Source of the DNA: a virus
IMG/VR virus record: IMGVR_UViG_3300030090_003678
Span: 28,598 to 76,944 of that record
Length of the DNA: 48,347 nucleotides
Strand: one strand, 5' to 3'
Shown: positions 8,703 through 16,961 of the stretch, one piece after another
Layout of the letters: the number at the start of each line of letters is the position of its first letter
Numbering within the stretch: the first letter of the stretch is position 1
Position numbers and translations under genes: made by a program
Notes under the pieces: model-generated
Told to the model about the DNA's origin: nothing
The model's input: only the letters and a program-made list of their open reading frames with translations
The model's database searches: none

Positions 8703-9420
8703 AGAAGAAGTCTGGAAGCAATTAAATGCTATTTCAAAAAAGTCTTGGAGAATGGCTTTAAAGCAATTATTTTCAGACCCAACAAACAGATCTCAAGTTG
8801 ACGCTTTGAGAAAAGAAAATGATCTAACAGCAGCTTACGAATTTGGTGTTTACTCTGGAAAGAGCATAGTAGAAATTGCAAACAACATAGTAGATATTGA
8901 AGTTATTTATGGCTTTGACTCTTTTCAAGGTTTGCCAGACAACACCGATAAAGAAAGAAAAGACTCCATAGCAAAATCAGATTTTTACCAATGGAAGTCT
9001 GGAGATTTCGATGCCTCCAGTCTTTATGAAACCAAAGACGTTAAATCTTTCTTAAGTGAAATTTTTGCAGAAAATTTAAATACGCCAGTGCATTTAATAG
9101 AGGGTTGGTTTAGCAAAACTCTCAACAAAGAAACCATAAGAAAATACGACTTGAAGCCAGCGTCTTATATTGACATTGATGTTGATACTTATTCTTCTTG
9201 TTGCGAAGTGTTGGACTTTGTTTTCGATAATCAAATTGCTGTTTCTGGAACAGTTATTGGATTTGACGATTGGGGTGGAACTGTTAACTGGAAAACTTTT
9301 GGAGATGGTGTTTCCAAATCTTTCGTAGACTCTCTAAAAAAACATGGAGTTGAAGCGGATTTTGTGGTTCAGGTAGGAGCTTCTTATCCTCATGTACATA
9401 GATTATATTTGGTAAGGTGA
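8683..9420 (+). CDS. Class I SAM-dependent methyltransferase (TylF/CmcI-like)
   Basis: From the ATG at 8683 it is 245 aa. Motif I is AYEFGVYSGKS, the acidic end of strand 2 is YGFDSFQGLPD, and ASYIDIDVDTYSS and GFDDWGGT give the Asp-rich metal and substrate loops. This layout fits the TylF/macrocin O-methyltransferase group, which usually methylates sugars or small hydroxylated molecules. An in-frame TTG at 8644 would extend it, but AAAAGG at 8668-8673 fits the ATG at 8683 better. It lies between epsilon and the polymerase C-half, a strange place for a sugar-type methyltransferase. Its relatives in purpose lie in the glycan island, so it may be a cargo insertion. Confidence 0.75.
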   Translation: METSTYKEEVWKQLNAISKKSWRMALKQLFSDPTNRSQVDALRKENDLTAAYEFGVYSGKSIVEIANNIVDIEVIYGFDSFQGLPDNTDKERKDSIAKSDFYQWKSGDFDASSLYETKDVKSFLSEIFAENLNTPVHLIEGWFSKTLNKETIRKYDLKPASYIDIDVDTYSSCCEVLDFVFDNQIAVSGTVIGFDDWGGTVNWKTFGDGVSKSFVDSLKKHGVEADFVVQVGASYPHVHRLYLVR

Positions 9421-9427
9421 TTGTCTT

Positions 9428-11014
9428 ATGAATACTTTTGATCCACTTAAAGTTAGCTTTAATGATGAGGCAACTTGGGACTTGATTTGTTCTGGACATA
9501 CTAAAGGAGTCTTTCAGCTTGAAAGTAATCTCGGTAAGTCTTGGGCTAAACGAGTTAAGCCTAGAAATGTTGAAGAACTTGCTGCGTTAATTTCTATCAT
9601 CAGGCCGGGTACATTAAAAGCCATTCAAGATGGCAAGTCAATGACCCAAAGGTTTGTTGACAGAAAAAACCTAACCGAAGAAATAATTTATATCCATGAC
9701 TCCCTTGAGCCAATCCTCAAGAACACTCAAGGAGTTCTTGTGTATCAAGAGCAGTCTATGCAGATAGCGCAGCAGCTAGCTGGATTTGACCTTCAAGAAG
9801 CCGACAATCTAAGAAAAGCGATTGGAAAGAAAAAAGCCGATCTAATGGCTAAAATCAAAAAGCAATTCTTAGCAGGCACAAAAAAGAAAGGCATAGTAGA
9901 TGCAACGACGGCAGAAGAAATATTTAGTTGGATCGAAAAGTCCAGCCGTTATGCTTTTAACAAGTCTCATGCAGTCTCTTATGCAATTTGCGCTTATTGG
10001 AGTGCTTACGCTAAAGCACATTATCCACTTGAGTTTTACTGCAACTATCTTCTGCATTCGTCGAGCAAGATAGATCCTCAGCTTGAAGTAAAACAATTAG
10101 TAAATGACGCAAAAAATAATGAGATATACATCAATCCTCCATCTGTAAAAGCAATAAATGCGAAGACAGACATAATCGACAAAGAAATTTATTTCGGTTT
10201 ATTAGATGTAAAGACTGTTGGTGAGCGACAGGTAAACAAATTCAAAGAAGTTGTTGAAGATAACGAAATTCGCATTAATAAAGATCTGAAAGATTGGTCT
10301 TGGTATGAATTTCTAGTTCTTGCTTCACCTAGCCTTAGTTCTAGAATGCTTGTTGCGGTCATATCTGTTGGCTTTTTTAGTCATCTACCAGAATCTAGGT
10401 CTAGAATGATTGACGAGCTAGATACTTGGAATGAGCTTACCAAAAAAGAAAAAGAATGGGCAATTGATAACTTCCATAGATTCGACAACATAATAGACTT
10501 GCTGGTAGCATTGGCTCCAACCAAAAAAGAAGGTGGTGGAACTTTCAACTCAAAAAGGTCAATCAAGATAAAAGACTTAGTGATTCAATGCAAGAACCCT
10601 TCTTACTCCCTGAATGATGACCCAGAATGGGTTATAAGAACAGAAGAGCATTATTTGGGAGTTGCTCTTACTTACTCTAGAGTCGAGGCTTATGACACTA
10701 GGCTAGCTAACACAACAATAAAAGAGTTTGTTGATGGAAAGCGTGGAGATGTTAAAATAGCAGTAACGATATCTGAAGTTAAAAAATGGGTCACTAAAAA
10801 AGGAAAAATGCAAGGATCTGAAATGGCTTTTCTTTGCGTTGAAGATACGACTGGAACACTTGATACTGTCACCGTCTTCTCTGAAAAGTGGAAAGAATAC
10901 AAGAATGTACTCTATCCCGGAAATAATGTCATAATTTCTGGAGCTAGCAGTGCTTCAAGCAGAAGACAAATAGATGACGGGCTTGTTGTTCAAGACATTA
11001 TAGAGCTGAATTGA
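9428..11014 (+). CDS. dnaE: DNA polymerase III alpha (DnaE-type), C-terminal half: fingers, HhH and OB domain
   Basis: This 528-aa protein begins MNTFDPLKVSFND and aligns with bacterial DnaE from the sequence right after the third catalytic Asp. It has GVFQLES, then RPGTLK, YQEQSMQIA and the fingers motif LRKAIGKKKADL (about 129-140). NKSHAVSYA (about 178-186), a helix-hairpin-helix-like LLDVKTVGERQ, and an OB fold from about residue 442 (VKIAVTISEVKKW) to the end follow. With the 636-aa half the total is 1164 residues, the usual length of DnaE, so nothing appears lost. It must assemble with the N-half, since all three catalytic Asp are there. A GGTGA about nine bases before the ATG is a plausible ribosome-binding site. 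Confidence 0.92.
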   Translation: MNTFDPLKVSFNDEATWDLICSGHTKGVFQLESNLGKSWAKRVKPRNVEELAALISIIRPGTLKAIQDGKSMTQRFVDRKNLTEEIIYIHDSLEPILKNTQGVLVYQEQSMQIAQQLAGFDLQEADNLRKAIGKKKADLMAKIKKQFLAGTKKKGIVDATTAEEIFSWIEKSSRYAFNKSHAVSYAICAYWSAYAKAHYPLEFYCNYLLHSSSKIDPQLEVKQLVNDAKNNEIYINPPSVKAINAKTDIIDKEIYFGLLDVKTVGERQVNKFKEVVEDNEIRINKDLKDWSWYEFLVLASPSLSSRMLVAVISVGFFSHLPESRSRMIDELDTWNELTKKEKEWAIDNFHRFDNIIDLLVALAPTKKEGGGTFNSKRSIKIKDLVIQCKNPSYSLNDDPEWVIRTEEHYLGVALTYSRVEAYDTRLANTTIKEFVDGKRGDVKIAVTISEVKKWVTKKGKMQGSEMAFLCVEDTTGTLDTVTVFSEKWKEYKNVLYPGNNVIISGASSASSRRQIDDGLVVQDIIELN

Positions 11015-11037
11015 CAAAAAATACTTTTACATATAAC
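11011..11037 (+). promoter_or_regulatory. Candidate sigma70-type promoter before SSB
   Basis: A perfect TTGACA (11011-11016) overlaps the stop of the polymerase C-half. TATAAC lies at 11032-11037 with a 15-base spacer; the weaker TAACAT at 11034-11039 would give 17. The gap is AT-rich and one of only two gaps over 50 bases in the left arm. Position and -35 match support it; the short spacer lowers confidence. Confidence 0.45.
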
Positions 11038-11069
11038 ATTTATATAACCATCAAACATACGAGGAATAG

Positions 11070-11432
11070 ATGAATACCATTTCTAATTACTGTCGTTTTA
11101 TTGGAAAAATGGTCAGCAATCCAAAACTAACTGAGTTTGAAGCTACTAGTTTATGTACATTCACTCTAGCGATAAATGAGTATCGTAGAGAAAAGAATGG
11201 CGAAAAGAAAAAGACTGTTAATTACTTTGACTTTGAAGCTTGGGATAGCGGCGGACTTGCCATCAATAAACATTGCGAAAAAGGTGACATAATCGACCTA
11301 GTTGCTTCAGCAAGAAACAATTCTTGGATTGATAAAAATGGAGAGAAAAGATACGCAACGAAGTTTAGGGTAAAAGAATTCAAACTATTTAACACAACTA
11401 GGAATAAAGAACCTTCAGGTGTCGAAGAATAA
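11070..11432 (+). CDS. ssb: Single-stranded DNA-binding protein
   Basis: This 120-aa single OB-fold protein has the SSB pattern: YCRFIGKMVSNPKL at the N-terminus, LCTFTLAINEYRR, then VNYFDFEAWDSGG (strand 3 with the aromatic and Trp residues) and KHCEKGDII. It should coat single-stranded DNA at the fork. The C-terminus SGVEE is acidic but lacks the DDDIPF-type tip of bacterial SSB that recruits partner proteins. GAGGAA stands before the ATG. It follows the polymerase and a probable promoter, and overlaps the sigma-like gene by 14 nt. Confidence 0.85.
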   Translation: MNTISNYCRFIGKMVSNPKLTEFEATSLCTFTLAINEYRREKNGEKKKTVNYFDFEAWDSGGLAINKHCEKGDIIDLVASARNNSWIDKNGEKRYATKFRVKEFKLFNTTRNKEPSGVEE

Positions 11433-11904
11433 AAAAGCGTTAGACGCTAAAGAGCTTGAGGAAAAACTCATCCAAGACAATTACGGGTTGGTTATTTCAC
11501 AGGCTCTTCGTTTTTTTGAAGACCCTAACTTTGACGATTACGTTCAGGCCGGTTTGATAGGCTTGCTAAAAGCAATCAGAAAATACGATAGTAGTAAATC
11601 CCAGTTTGTGAAATATGCTGCTACTTGCATAAAAAACTCTATATCCAGTTTGCAGAAAAAAATAAACAATCATGGATCAAAAAAGGTAAGAGTTGTAATA
11701 GAGCAAGACAAGCAATATTCAACAAAAGAGCGATTAAAAAACTTATTGCCAGAATCCATATCTGATGACGATAGGTTTATACTAAATTGCAGAATAGAGG
11801 GATATACCAACTCAGAGATAGCTAGCTTCATGATGTCTAACAAGAATGAAATTAAGAGCAGAATAGAAATCATAATAAAAACTTTGCAAGATCACAATAA
11901 ATGA
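11419..11904 (+). CDS. Small sigma70-family-like factor (regions 2 and 4)
   Basis: This 161-aa protein starts at GTG within the SSB gene. Residues about 38-75 match sigma region 2: FDDYVQAGLIGLLKAIRKYD and then FVKYAATCIKNSI, the helices that bind core polymerase and the -10 element. A basic linker leads to a region-4-like helix-turn-helix at about 113-155 (DRFILNCRIEGYTNSEIA, then an NEIKSRIE recognition helix). The length fits an ECF-type factor. It probably redirects host RNA polymerase to a phage gene class, perhaps the late structural genes. The next gene starts as ATGA on its stop. Confidence 0.72.
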   Translation: MSKNKKALDAKELEEKLIQDNYGLVISQALRFFEDPNFDDYVQAGLIGLLKAIRKYDSSKSQFVKYAATCIKNSISSLQKKINNHGSKKVRVVIEQDKQYSTKERLKNLLPESISDDDRFILNCRIEGYTNSEIASFMMSNKNEIKSRIEIIIKTLQDHNK

Positions 11905-13532
11905 GAAAAAAAAGAATACTATTTTGCGGCGAGGCTACATATCTTAATACTGGATATGCTACTTATCTTCGTGAAATTATGAAAAGGCTGCACGCCACTG
12001 GAAAGTATGAGTTAGCAGAGTTCGCTAGCTATGGAGAACAGGGCAGTCCAAGTGCATCATCTATTCCTTGGCATTTTTACGGAAATCTTCCAGTAAATGA
12101 TGAGCAAAAAGAAGTATACGACTCGGTTCCCACAAACCAATTTGGTGAATGGAAATTTGAGGCTGTGCTTTTGGATTTTCTTCCTGATATTGTTTGCGAC
12201 ATTCGAGACTTTTGGATGCTTGAGTTTCAGGAAAGATCTCCGTTCAGACCTTACTATCATTGGGTGATAATGCCCACTGTTGATGCGTTTCCTCAAAATG
12301 AACAATGGTTAGCAACTTTTGCTAATGCAGACGGTGTCTTCAATTATTCAGATTGGGGACATGATGTGCTAAAAAAAGAATCGAACGGCAAAATCAAATG
12401 CTTAGGTTCTGCTCCTCCTTCTGCTGACGCTGCTTATGTCCCTGTAGAAGACAAGCAAAAACACAAGATGAGTTTTGGTTTTGATCCCAAAGCAAAGTTT
12501 GTTGGCACGGTAATGAGAAATCAGAGAAGGAAACTATTTCCCGATCTATTTGAAGCATTCAGACTATTCCTCGATATGTCTGGAGATAATGACACTTATC
12601 TATATTGCCATACAAGCTATCCTGATCTCGGCTGGGATATACCAAAACTATTAAACCAATACTCCTTGTCTAGTAAAGTTCTATTTACCTATGTCTGTAA
12701 TAACTGCGGACATACTTTTCCCTCATTCTTTTCTGATGCTAGAAGAAAATGCGGATCTTGCGGTAAATTCTCTGCTGGACTATCAAATGTTCAAAAAGGA
12801 GTATCTTACGAATACTTAGCAAGCACAATGAATATATTTGATTTGTATATTCAATATGCAAATAGCGAGGGGTTTGGTTTACCTCAAGTAGAAGCAGCGG
12901 CTTGCGGTGTTCCAGTTATGAGTGTTGATTATTCAGCAATGAGTAGCGTAGTAAGAAAATTAGGTGGAGTCCCACTAAAAACAAAAGCTTTATACAACGA
13001 AGTGGAAACAGCCTGCAATAGAGCAGTCCCAGATAACGAGAACACAGCAAGAGAGATTAAAAAGTTTTTTGATCTTAGCGAAGTCGAAAGAAAGTCTTTA
13101 TCTAATACAACAAGACTAAATTTTCAAAAATACTATCAATGGGATAAAACAGCCAAGAAGTGGGAAGAATACTTTGACAGTGTAGACATTAGGCCATCAA
13201 ACCAAAGTTGGGGCGCTCCTGCTAAATTACATCAGCCATCACCTCAGTTGAATATTGATCTACCTCCTTCGGAATATGCTAGGTGGTTAATAACAGATGT
13301 GTTAGGAGAGCAAGAAAAATTAGGAACATACTTTGAGTCTAGGTTAATACGAGACCTGAACTATGGAATGTATATCAATGGTGCTGGAGAAATGTATCTC
13401 AATGAAGACTCCTATAAATTTGTTAAGCCAAACTATGAAGAGTTTGGGCAAGAAGAAGCTTACGAAATGATGGTTGGCCTCTGCAACAGAAGGAATCAAT
13501 GGGAACAAAAAAGGAAAGACCTTTTATCATGA
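11901..13532 (+). CDS. GT-B glycosyltransferase (GT4-like) with inserted zinc ribbon
   Basis: This 543-aa protein opens with RILFCGEATYLNTGYATYLR, a GT-B acceptor-domain glycine loop. The donor-sugar half starts at KFVGTVMRNQRRK and ends with SEGFGLPQVEAAACGVPV, the E-x7-E-type motif of retaining GT4 enzymes. Between them, at about residues 265-292, a rubredoxin-like zinc ribbon (CNNC ... CGSC) is inserted, which is unusual for GT4. About 100 extra C-terminal residues carry W/Y-rich helices. It is the first gene of the glycan island and joins the sigma-like gene by ATGA. The acceptor is unknown. Confidence 0.82.
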   Translation: MRKKRILFCGEATYLNTGYATYLREIMKRLHATGKYELAEFASYGEQGSPSASSIPWHFYGNLPVNDEQKEVYDSVPTNQFGEWKFEAVLLDFLPDIVCDIRDFWMLEFQERSPFRPYYHWVIMPTVDAFPQNEQWLATFANADGVFNYSDWGHDVLKKESNGKIKCLGSAPPSADAAYVPVEDKQKHKMSFGFDPKAKFVGTVMRNQRRKLFPDLFEAFRLFLDMSGDNDTYLYCHTSYPDLGWDIPKLLNQYSLSSKVLFTYVCNNCGHTFPSFFSDARRKCGSCGKFSAGLSNVQKGVSYEYLASTMNIFDLYIQYANSEGFGLPQVEAAACGVPVMSVDYSAMSSVVRKLGGVPLKTKALYNEVETACNRAVPDNENTAREIKKFFDLSEVERKSLSNTTRLNFQKYYQWDKTAKKWEEYFDSVDIRPSNQSWGAPAKLHQPSPQLNIDLPPSEYARWLITDVLGEQEKLGTYFESRLIRDLNYGMYINGAGEMYLNEDSYKFVKPNYEEFGQEEAYEMMVGLCNRRNQWEQKRKDLLS

Positions 13533-14641
13533 AAGTCCTTTACATAGGTTGTTATAGAGATGGTACTGGTTGGGGGCAAGCAGCCATAGATTACATACTT
13601 GCTATGGATCTTGCAGGAATTGATGTAGTTCCTAGACCAATCAAGCTTAACTCTAGAAATCATCAGCCACCAAAAAGAATCTTGGAGTTAGAGGCCAAGA
13701 GTTCAAGCGGTGCGGATATATGTATTCAACATACATTGCCGCACTTAATGGATTACAGCAATAAATTCAAAAAGAACATTGCTCTTTATGCTACAGAGAC
13801 AGACAGTTTTGTTGATTCTGGCTGGTCTAGAAAAATCAATATGATGGACGAAGCATGGGTGATAAACAACCAAATGGTCGAATCCTCAAAGAAAAGCGGA
13901 GTCAATATACCAATAAAGGTTGTTCCTCATGCTAGTGATGTAAAAAAGTTTTATAAAAAGTACGACAAGCTTACATTGCCGCAAGCAGAAGGAAATTTTG
14001 TCTTTTACACGATTGCTGATCTGAACAAAAGAAAAAATCTTGAATCTTTTATAAGAGCTTTTCATACTGAGTTTGAGCCTTCAGAGCCTGTTTCAATACT
14101 TATTAAGTCATCGAAATATGGAATGGCCGCAGAAGATACGGCAAAAAACATAAAAGATATATGCAACAAAGTAAAGTCTGGTATTAAAAAATTCATCAGC
14201 CTCGATGCTTACAAAGAAGACCTAATAATCGCAGATTTTATTAACGATGAAGCAATTTGTGGAATACATGAAAGCTGTGATTGTTTTGTGATGCCCAGCT
14301 ATGGAGAGGCTTGGTGCATCCCTGCTTTTGACGCTATGGGGTTTGGCAATACTCCTATCTGTACGAATGTTGGTGGAATGGCTGACTTCGTTGGACATGC
14401 TGGATTCTTGATTGAGGGGAGGCTAGAGCCTGTTAGAGACATGACAGAGACTTTTGCAGACCTGTTTACTGGAAACGAAAATTGGCTATCTATTGACGAG
14501 CTAGAGCTTATGAAAGTAATGAGACATGTTTATGAAAACAAAGACGAGCTATCAAGGATGCGTCAAGAAGGTTTAGAACAAGCACAGAAGTATTGTCATA
14601 AGAATATTGGCGATTTAATGAAGGGGTTGTTAGATGCTTAG
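13529..14641 (+). CDS. GT4-family glycosyltransferase
   Basis: From the ATG that overlaps the previous stop as ATGA it is 370 aa. Features of a retaining GT-B enzyme are the GTGWGQAAIDYILAM loop at the N-terminus, VPHASDVKKF in the hinge, YTIADLNKRKNLE starting the donor domain, and MPSYGEAWCIPAFDAMGFG at the nucleotide-sugar site. An in-frame ATG at 13499 would add 10 residues but breaks the coupling pattern shared with neighbours. It lies among other glycosyltransferases, so it probably adds one sugar of the same glycan. Confidence 0.85.
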   Translation: MKVLYIGCYRDGTGWGQAAIDYILAMDLAGIDVVPRPIKLNSRNHQPPKRILELEAKSSSGADICIQHTLPHLMDYSNKFKKNIALYATETDSFVDSGWSRKINMMDEAWVINNQMVESSKKSGVNIPIKVVPHASDVKKFYKKYDKLTLPQAEGNFVFYTIADLNKRKNLESFIRAFHTEFEPSEPVSILIKSSKYGMAAEDTAKNIKDICNKVKSGIKKFISLDAYKEDLIIADFINDEAICGIHESCDCFVMPSYGEAWCIPAFDAMGFGNTPICTNVGGMADFVGHAGFLIEGRLEPVRDMTETFADLFTGNENWLSIDELELMKVMRHVYENKDELSRMRQEGLEQAQKYCHKNIGDLMKGLLDA

Positions 14642-15647
14642 TCCAATCACTTCGATAATTAGAGCAGCCACCAGAAAGAAAGAAGATAAGCTCAATATTC
14701 TCACTTTCCCAACGCATGAGCGTTATGAAAGCATGTTGGCTAAAACTGGTCATAACTTTTACGCATATCGAGCAGAAGGAATAAAAGACTGGAACGAGAC
14801 TTATGCCAAAATTCCAGAAAATTACACTCTTCTAGATCCTGCTCTTGGAGATGCTCAAGTTCCTCAGTATGTTGATTTTGATTTAGTTCTTTCGCAGAAC
14901 AAGTTTGGTCAATTTCAAAAAGCAATACAGCTATCAAAGACTCTGCACCTACCCCTCATTAGCTTAGAGCATACACTTCCTATGCCTCAATGGGATAGCA
15001 ATGTTATGACGCAAGTTAGGAACATGAGAGGTGATTTGAATCTTTTTATATCAAAATACAGCATTAATGCTTGGGGATGGGAAGATAAGAGCGACACGAG
15101 TGTCATAACTCATGGAATAGATACGGATTTGTTCTGTCCAGCGGATGTTGAAAGAAGCGACGAAATCCTATCAGTCGTTAATGATTGGATAAACAGAGAT
15201 TGGTGTTGCGGTTTCAATATATGGAGAGAGACAATAGATGGATTGCCTTATAAAGTTGTTGGCGATACACCCGGTTTGTCTAAGCCAGCGTCTTCTACTG
15301 AAGAACTAGTCTCAAACTACCAGACCAGTAGAATATTTTTGAATACTTCAACAATATCTCCAGTTCCAACAGCTTTAATGGAGGCAATGTCTTGTGGGTG
15401 TGCTGTAGTCTCTACTGCAACCTGCATGATTCCAGAAGTCATAAAACATGGAGAGAATGGATTTATAACAAACGATCCTAGAGAAATGAAAGAATATTTA
15501 GTTCAGCTTTTGAACGACGAAGACTTATCAAAAGAAATGGGTGAAAAAGCTAGAGAAAGCATTGTTTCTAGGTATTCTGCTGACAAATTTGTTACTAAAT
15601 GGAATAAGTTTTTAGACATTGCGTCTAGAAAAGTTTATAGAGGCTAA
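14634..15647 (+). CDS. GT4-like glycosyltransferase
   Basis: This 337-aa protein overlaps the previous gene by ATGCTTAG. The acceptor domain contains LISLEHTLPMPQWD and LFISKYSINAWGW, with the loop VITHGIDTDLF before the donor domain. The donor domain carries TSTISPVPTALMEAMSCGCAVV and the PEVIKHGENGFI stretch typical of GT4. The donor-domain entry is shorter than in the previous two enzymes. It should be a soluble cytoplasmic transferase. Sugar and acceptor are unknown. Confidence 0.83.
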   Translation: MLSPITSIIRAATRKKEDKLNILTFPTHERYESMLAKTGHNFYAYRAEGIKDWNETYAKIPENYTLLDPALGDAQVPQYVDFDLVLSQNKFGQFQKAIQLSKTLHLPLISLEHTLPMPQWDSNVMTQVRNMRGDLNLFISKYSINAWGWEDKSDTSVITHGIDTDLFCPADVERSDEILSVVNDWINRDWCCGFNIWRETIDGLPYKVVGDTPGLSKPASSTEELVSNYQTSRIFLNTSTISPVPTALMEAMSCGCAVVSTATCMIPEVIKHGENGFITNDPREMKEYLVQLLNDEDLSKEMGEKARESIVSRYSADKFVTKWNKFLDIASRKVYRG

Positions 15648-15648
15648 T

Positions 15649-16113
15649 ATGAAAATTAGAATAACTGTAGGCGCTAATGAGCAACTAAGTGGGTATGTAA
15701 ACATAGATCCAATTAGCAAGTTTAATGACTTAGCAATAGACATACGAGATTTAAGTGAGGTTGTAGAGAACTCTGAATGTAGAGAAATCTTGGCTGAAGA
15801 TGTTATTGATTTTCTTGAAAAAAAGGAATCGTTTACGGTAATATCAAATTGGATTAGTAAATTAAGACATGGCGGCAAAATAATAATTACCTCAGTGGAC
15901 GCTCATGTGACCAGCGGACTACTATATAAAGGAAAGATAGAATTAAGCACATTTAACAAGCTTATGCATGGAAATTTTACTGCACCTTGGGATGTTAAAC
16001 TTAGTCATAGCACTATAGAAGAGATGTCTAGTTTCCTTATCTCTCAAGGGTTGGTAATTAACAAAAAAAGACAAAATGGCCCACATATGATAATAGAGGC
16101 AGAAAGACCATGA
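15649..16113 (+). CDS. Small, possibly degenerate SAM methyltransferase-like protein
   Basis: From the ATG at 15649 it is 154 aa. It matches the plan of short methyltransferases of the Methyltransf_11 type: TVGANEQLSGYVNIDP replaces the usual glycine-rich L-x-L-G-x-G motif, followed by AIDIRDLSE, and LRHGGKIIITSVD is the strand after the catalytic helix. The glycine motif is reduced, and the usual E-H-x-x-E-H box reads LAEDVIDFLE. SAM binding may therefore be weak or lost. Its place between glycosyltransferases suggests glycan methylation or a structural partner. An in-frame alternative start at 15619 lies inside the previous gene and is less likely. Confidence 0.6.
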   Translation: MKIRITVGANEQLSGYVNIDPISKFNDLAIDIRDLSEVVENSECREILAEDVIDFLEKKESFTVISNWISKLRHGGKIIITSVDAHVTSGLLYKGKIELSTFNKLMHGNFTAPWDVKLSHSTIEEMSSFLISQGLVINKKRQNGPHMIIEAERP

Positions 16114-16961
16114 CAGACGAATTGTCAGATTTATTTTCCGAAATGCAAGATTCGGGAACCAAAAAAGAAACATCGGAATTGGTGACTTCTTGTGAAGATT
16201 GTATTTTTCTAGAAGACCTTGATTGCAAACTTGGCAATATATCTAAGTACCAAAAAAGAGGAGTACGAGTATTGCAATCAGAAGGCAAGGAAGGTCAACC
16301 AACACTAACTGTTGGCACTATATGCCATACATATAGAACAGAGCTATGGGAATTAGCCAACGATGATGCAGAGGATATACTCGACGTTTTGGAATCGGAG
16401 ACCGACCCAAAAGTTGGATTTTTCATCCTAGTAAAAAATAATCATGAAGGACTAGAAAGAAGCATAAAATCAATTCTCGACCAAGAGATATTTTCAGCAA
16501 AGTATATTTTAGTAAGTTCTACTCATGAAACTGATCAAATAGAAATAATACAAAAAACACAATCAATTCTTGCAGGCACAGAAATACCATATAAGGTTCA
16601 ACGAATTCTTGAAGAAGAAGTGACAGATGATCAATTTATAGACTTGTCATTTTCTAACGCAAAAAACGGCTATTATTGCGTATTAGAGTGTGGACATGAA
16701 ATACCAAGTGATTTAATAAAAATACTACACAAAGCTTTAGTATTTGATCTTCATAGCGTAGCTTATGTAGAGGGTTACGAAGGAGTAAATGGAAGAACAG
16801 TACAATGCTCAATGCACAAGTTCCTTATTGGAAATAAAGGAGCAACAGTAAAAACAAAGATATTAGAAGGCGAAGACTACGACAGACAACAAGCTAAATC
16901 AGAGCTGAGACCAATAAGAAAAGATTCAATGGTAAAAACTTGGGATGAACTAAGAAAATGA
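16110..16961 (+). CDS. GT-A-like protein with N-terminal cysteine cluster, probably catalytically altered
   Basis: This 283-aa protein starts as ATGA on the previous stop. Residues about 28-70 hold SCEDCIF ... LDCKLG ... TICHTY, a likely metal or Fe-S site. From about residue 105 a GT2-like fold begins, VGFFILVKNNHEGLERSIKSILDQE, the usual first strand and helix of GT-A enzymes. Where GT2 enzymes have a D-x-D metal motif, this protein has VLECGHEIPSD, so the canonical DxD is missing. It may be an accessory or regulatory subunit of the active GT2 encoded next, or an enzyme with a different metal site. Confidence 0.6.
   Translation: MTDELSDLFSEMQDSGTKKETSELVTSCEDCIFLEDLDCKLGNISKYQKRGVRVLQSEGKEGQPTLTVGTICHTYRTELWELANDDAEDILDVLESETDPKVGFFILVKNNHEGLERSIKSILDQEIFSAKYILVSSTHETDQIEIIQKTQSILAGTEIPYKVQRILEEEVTDDQFIDLSFSNAKNGYYCVLECGHEIPSDLIKILHKALVFDLHSVAYVEGYEGVNGRTVQCSMHKFLIGNKGATVKTKILEGEDYDRQQAKSELRPIRKDSMVKTWDELRK

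Noticed and set aside
7804-9427. Polymerase split as a sequencing or assembly error
   Set aside because: The break is filled by three intact genes with normal overlaps, and both halves end at natural gene junctions.
7740-9480. Split intein at the polymerase break
   Set aside because: No intein-like sequence or Cys/Ser/Thr splice junction is seen at the end of the first half or the start of the second.
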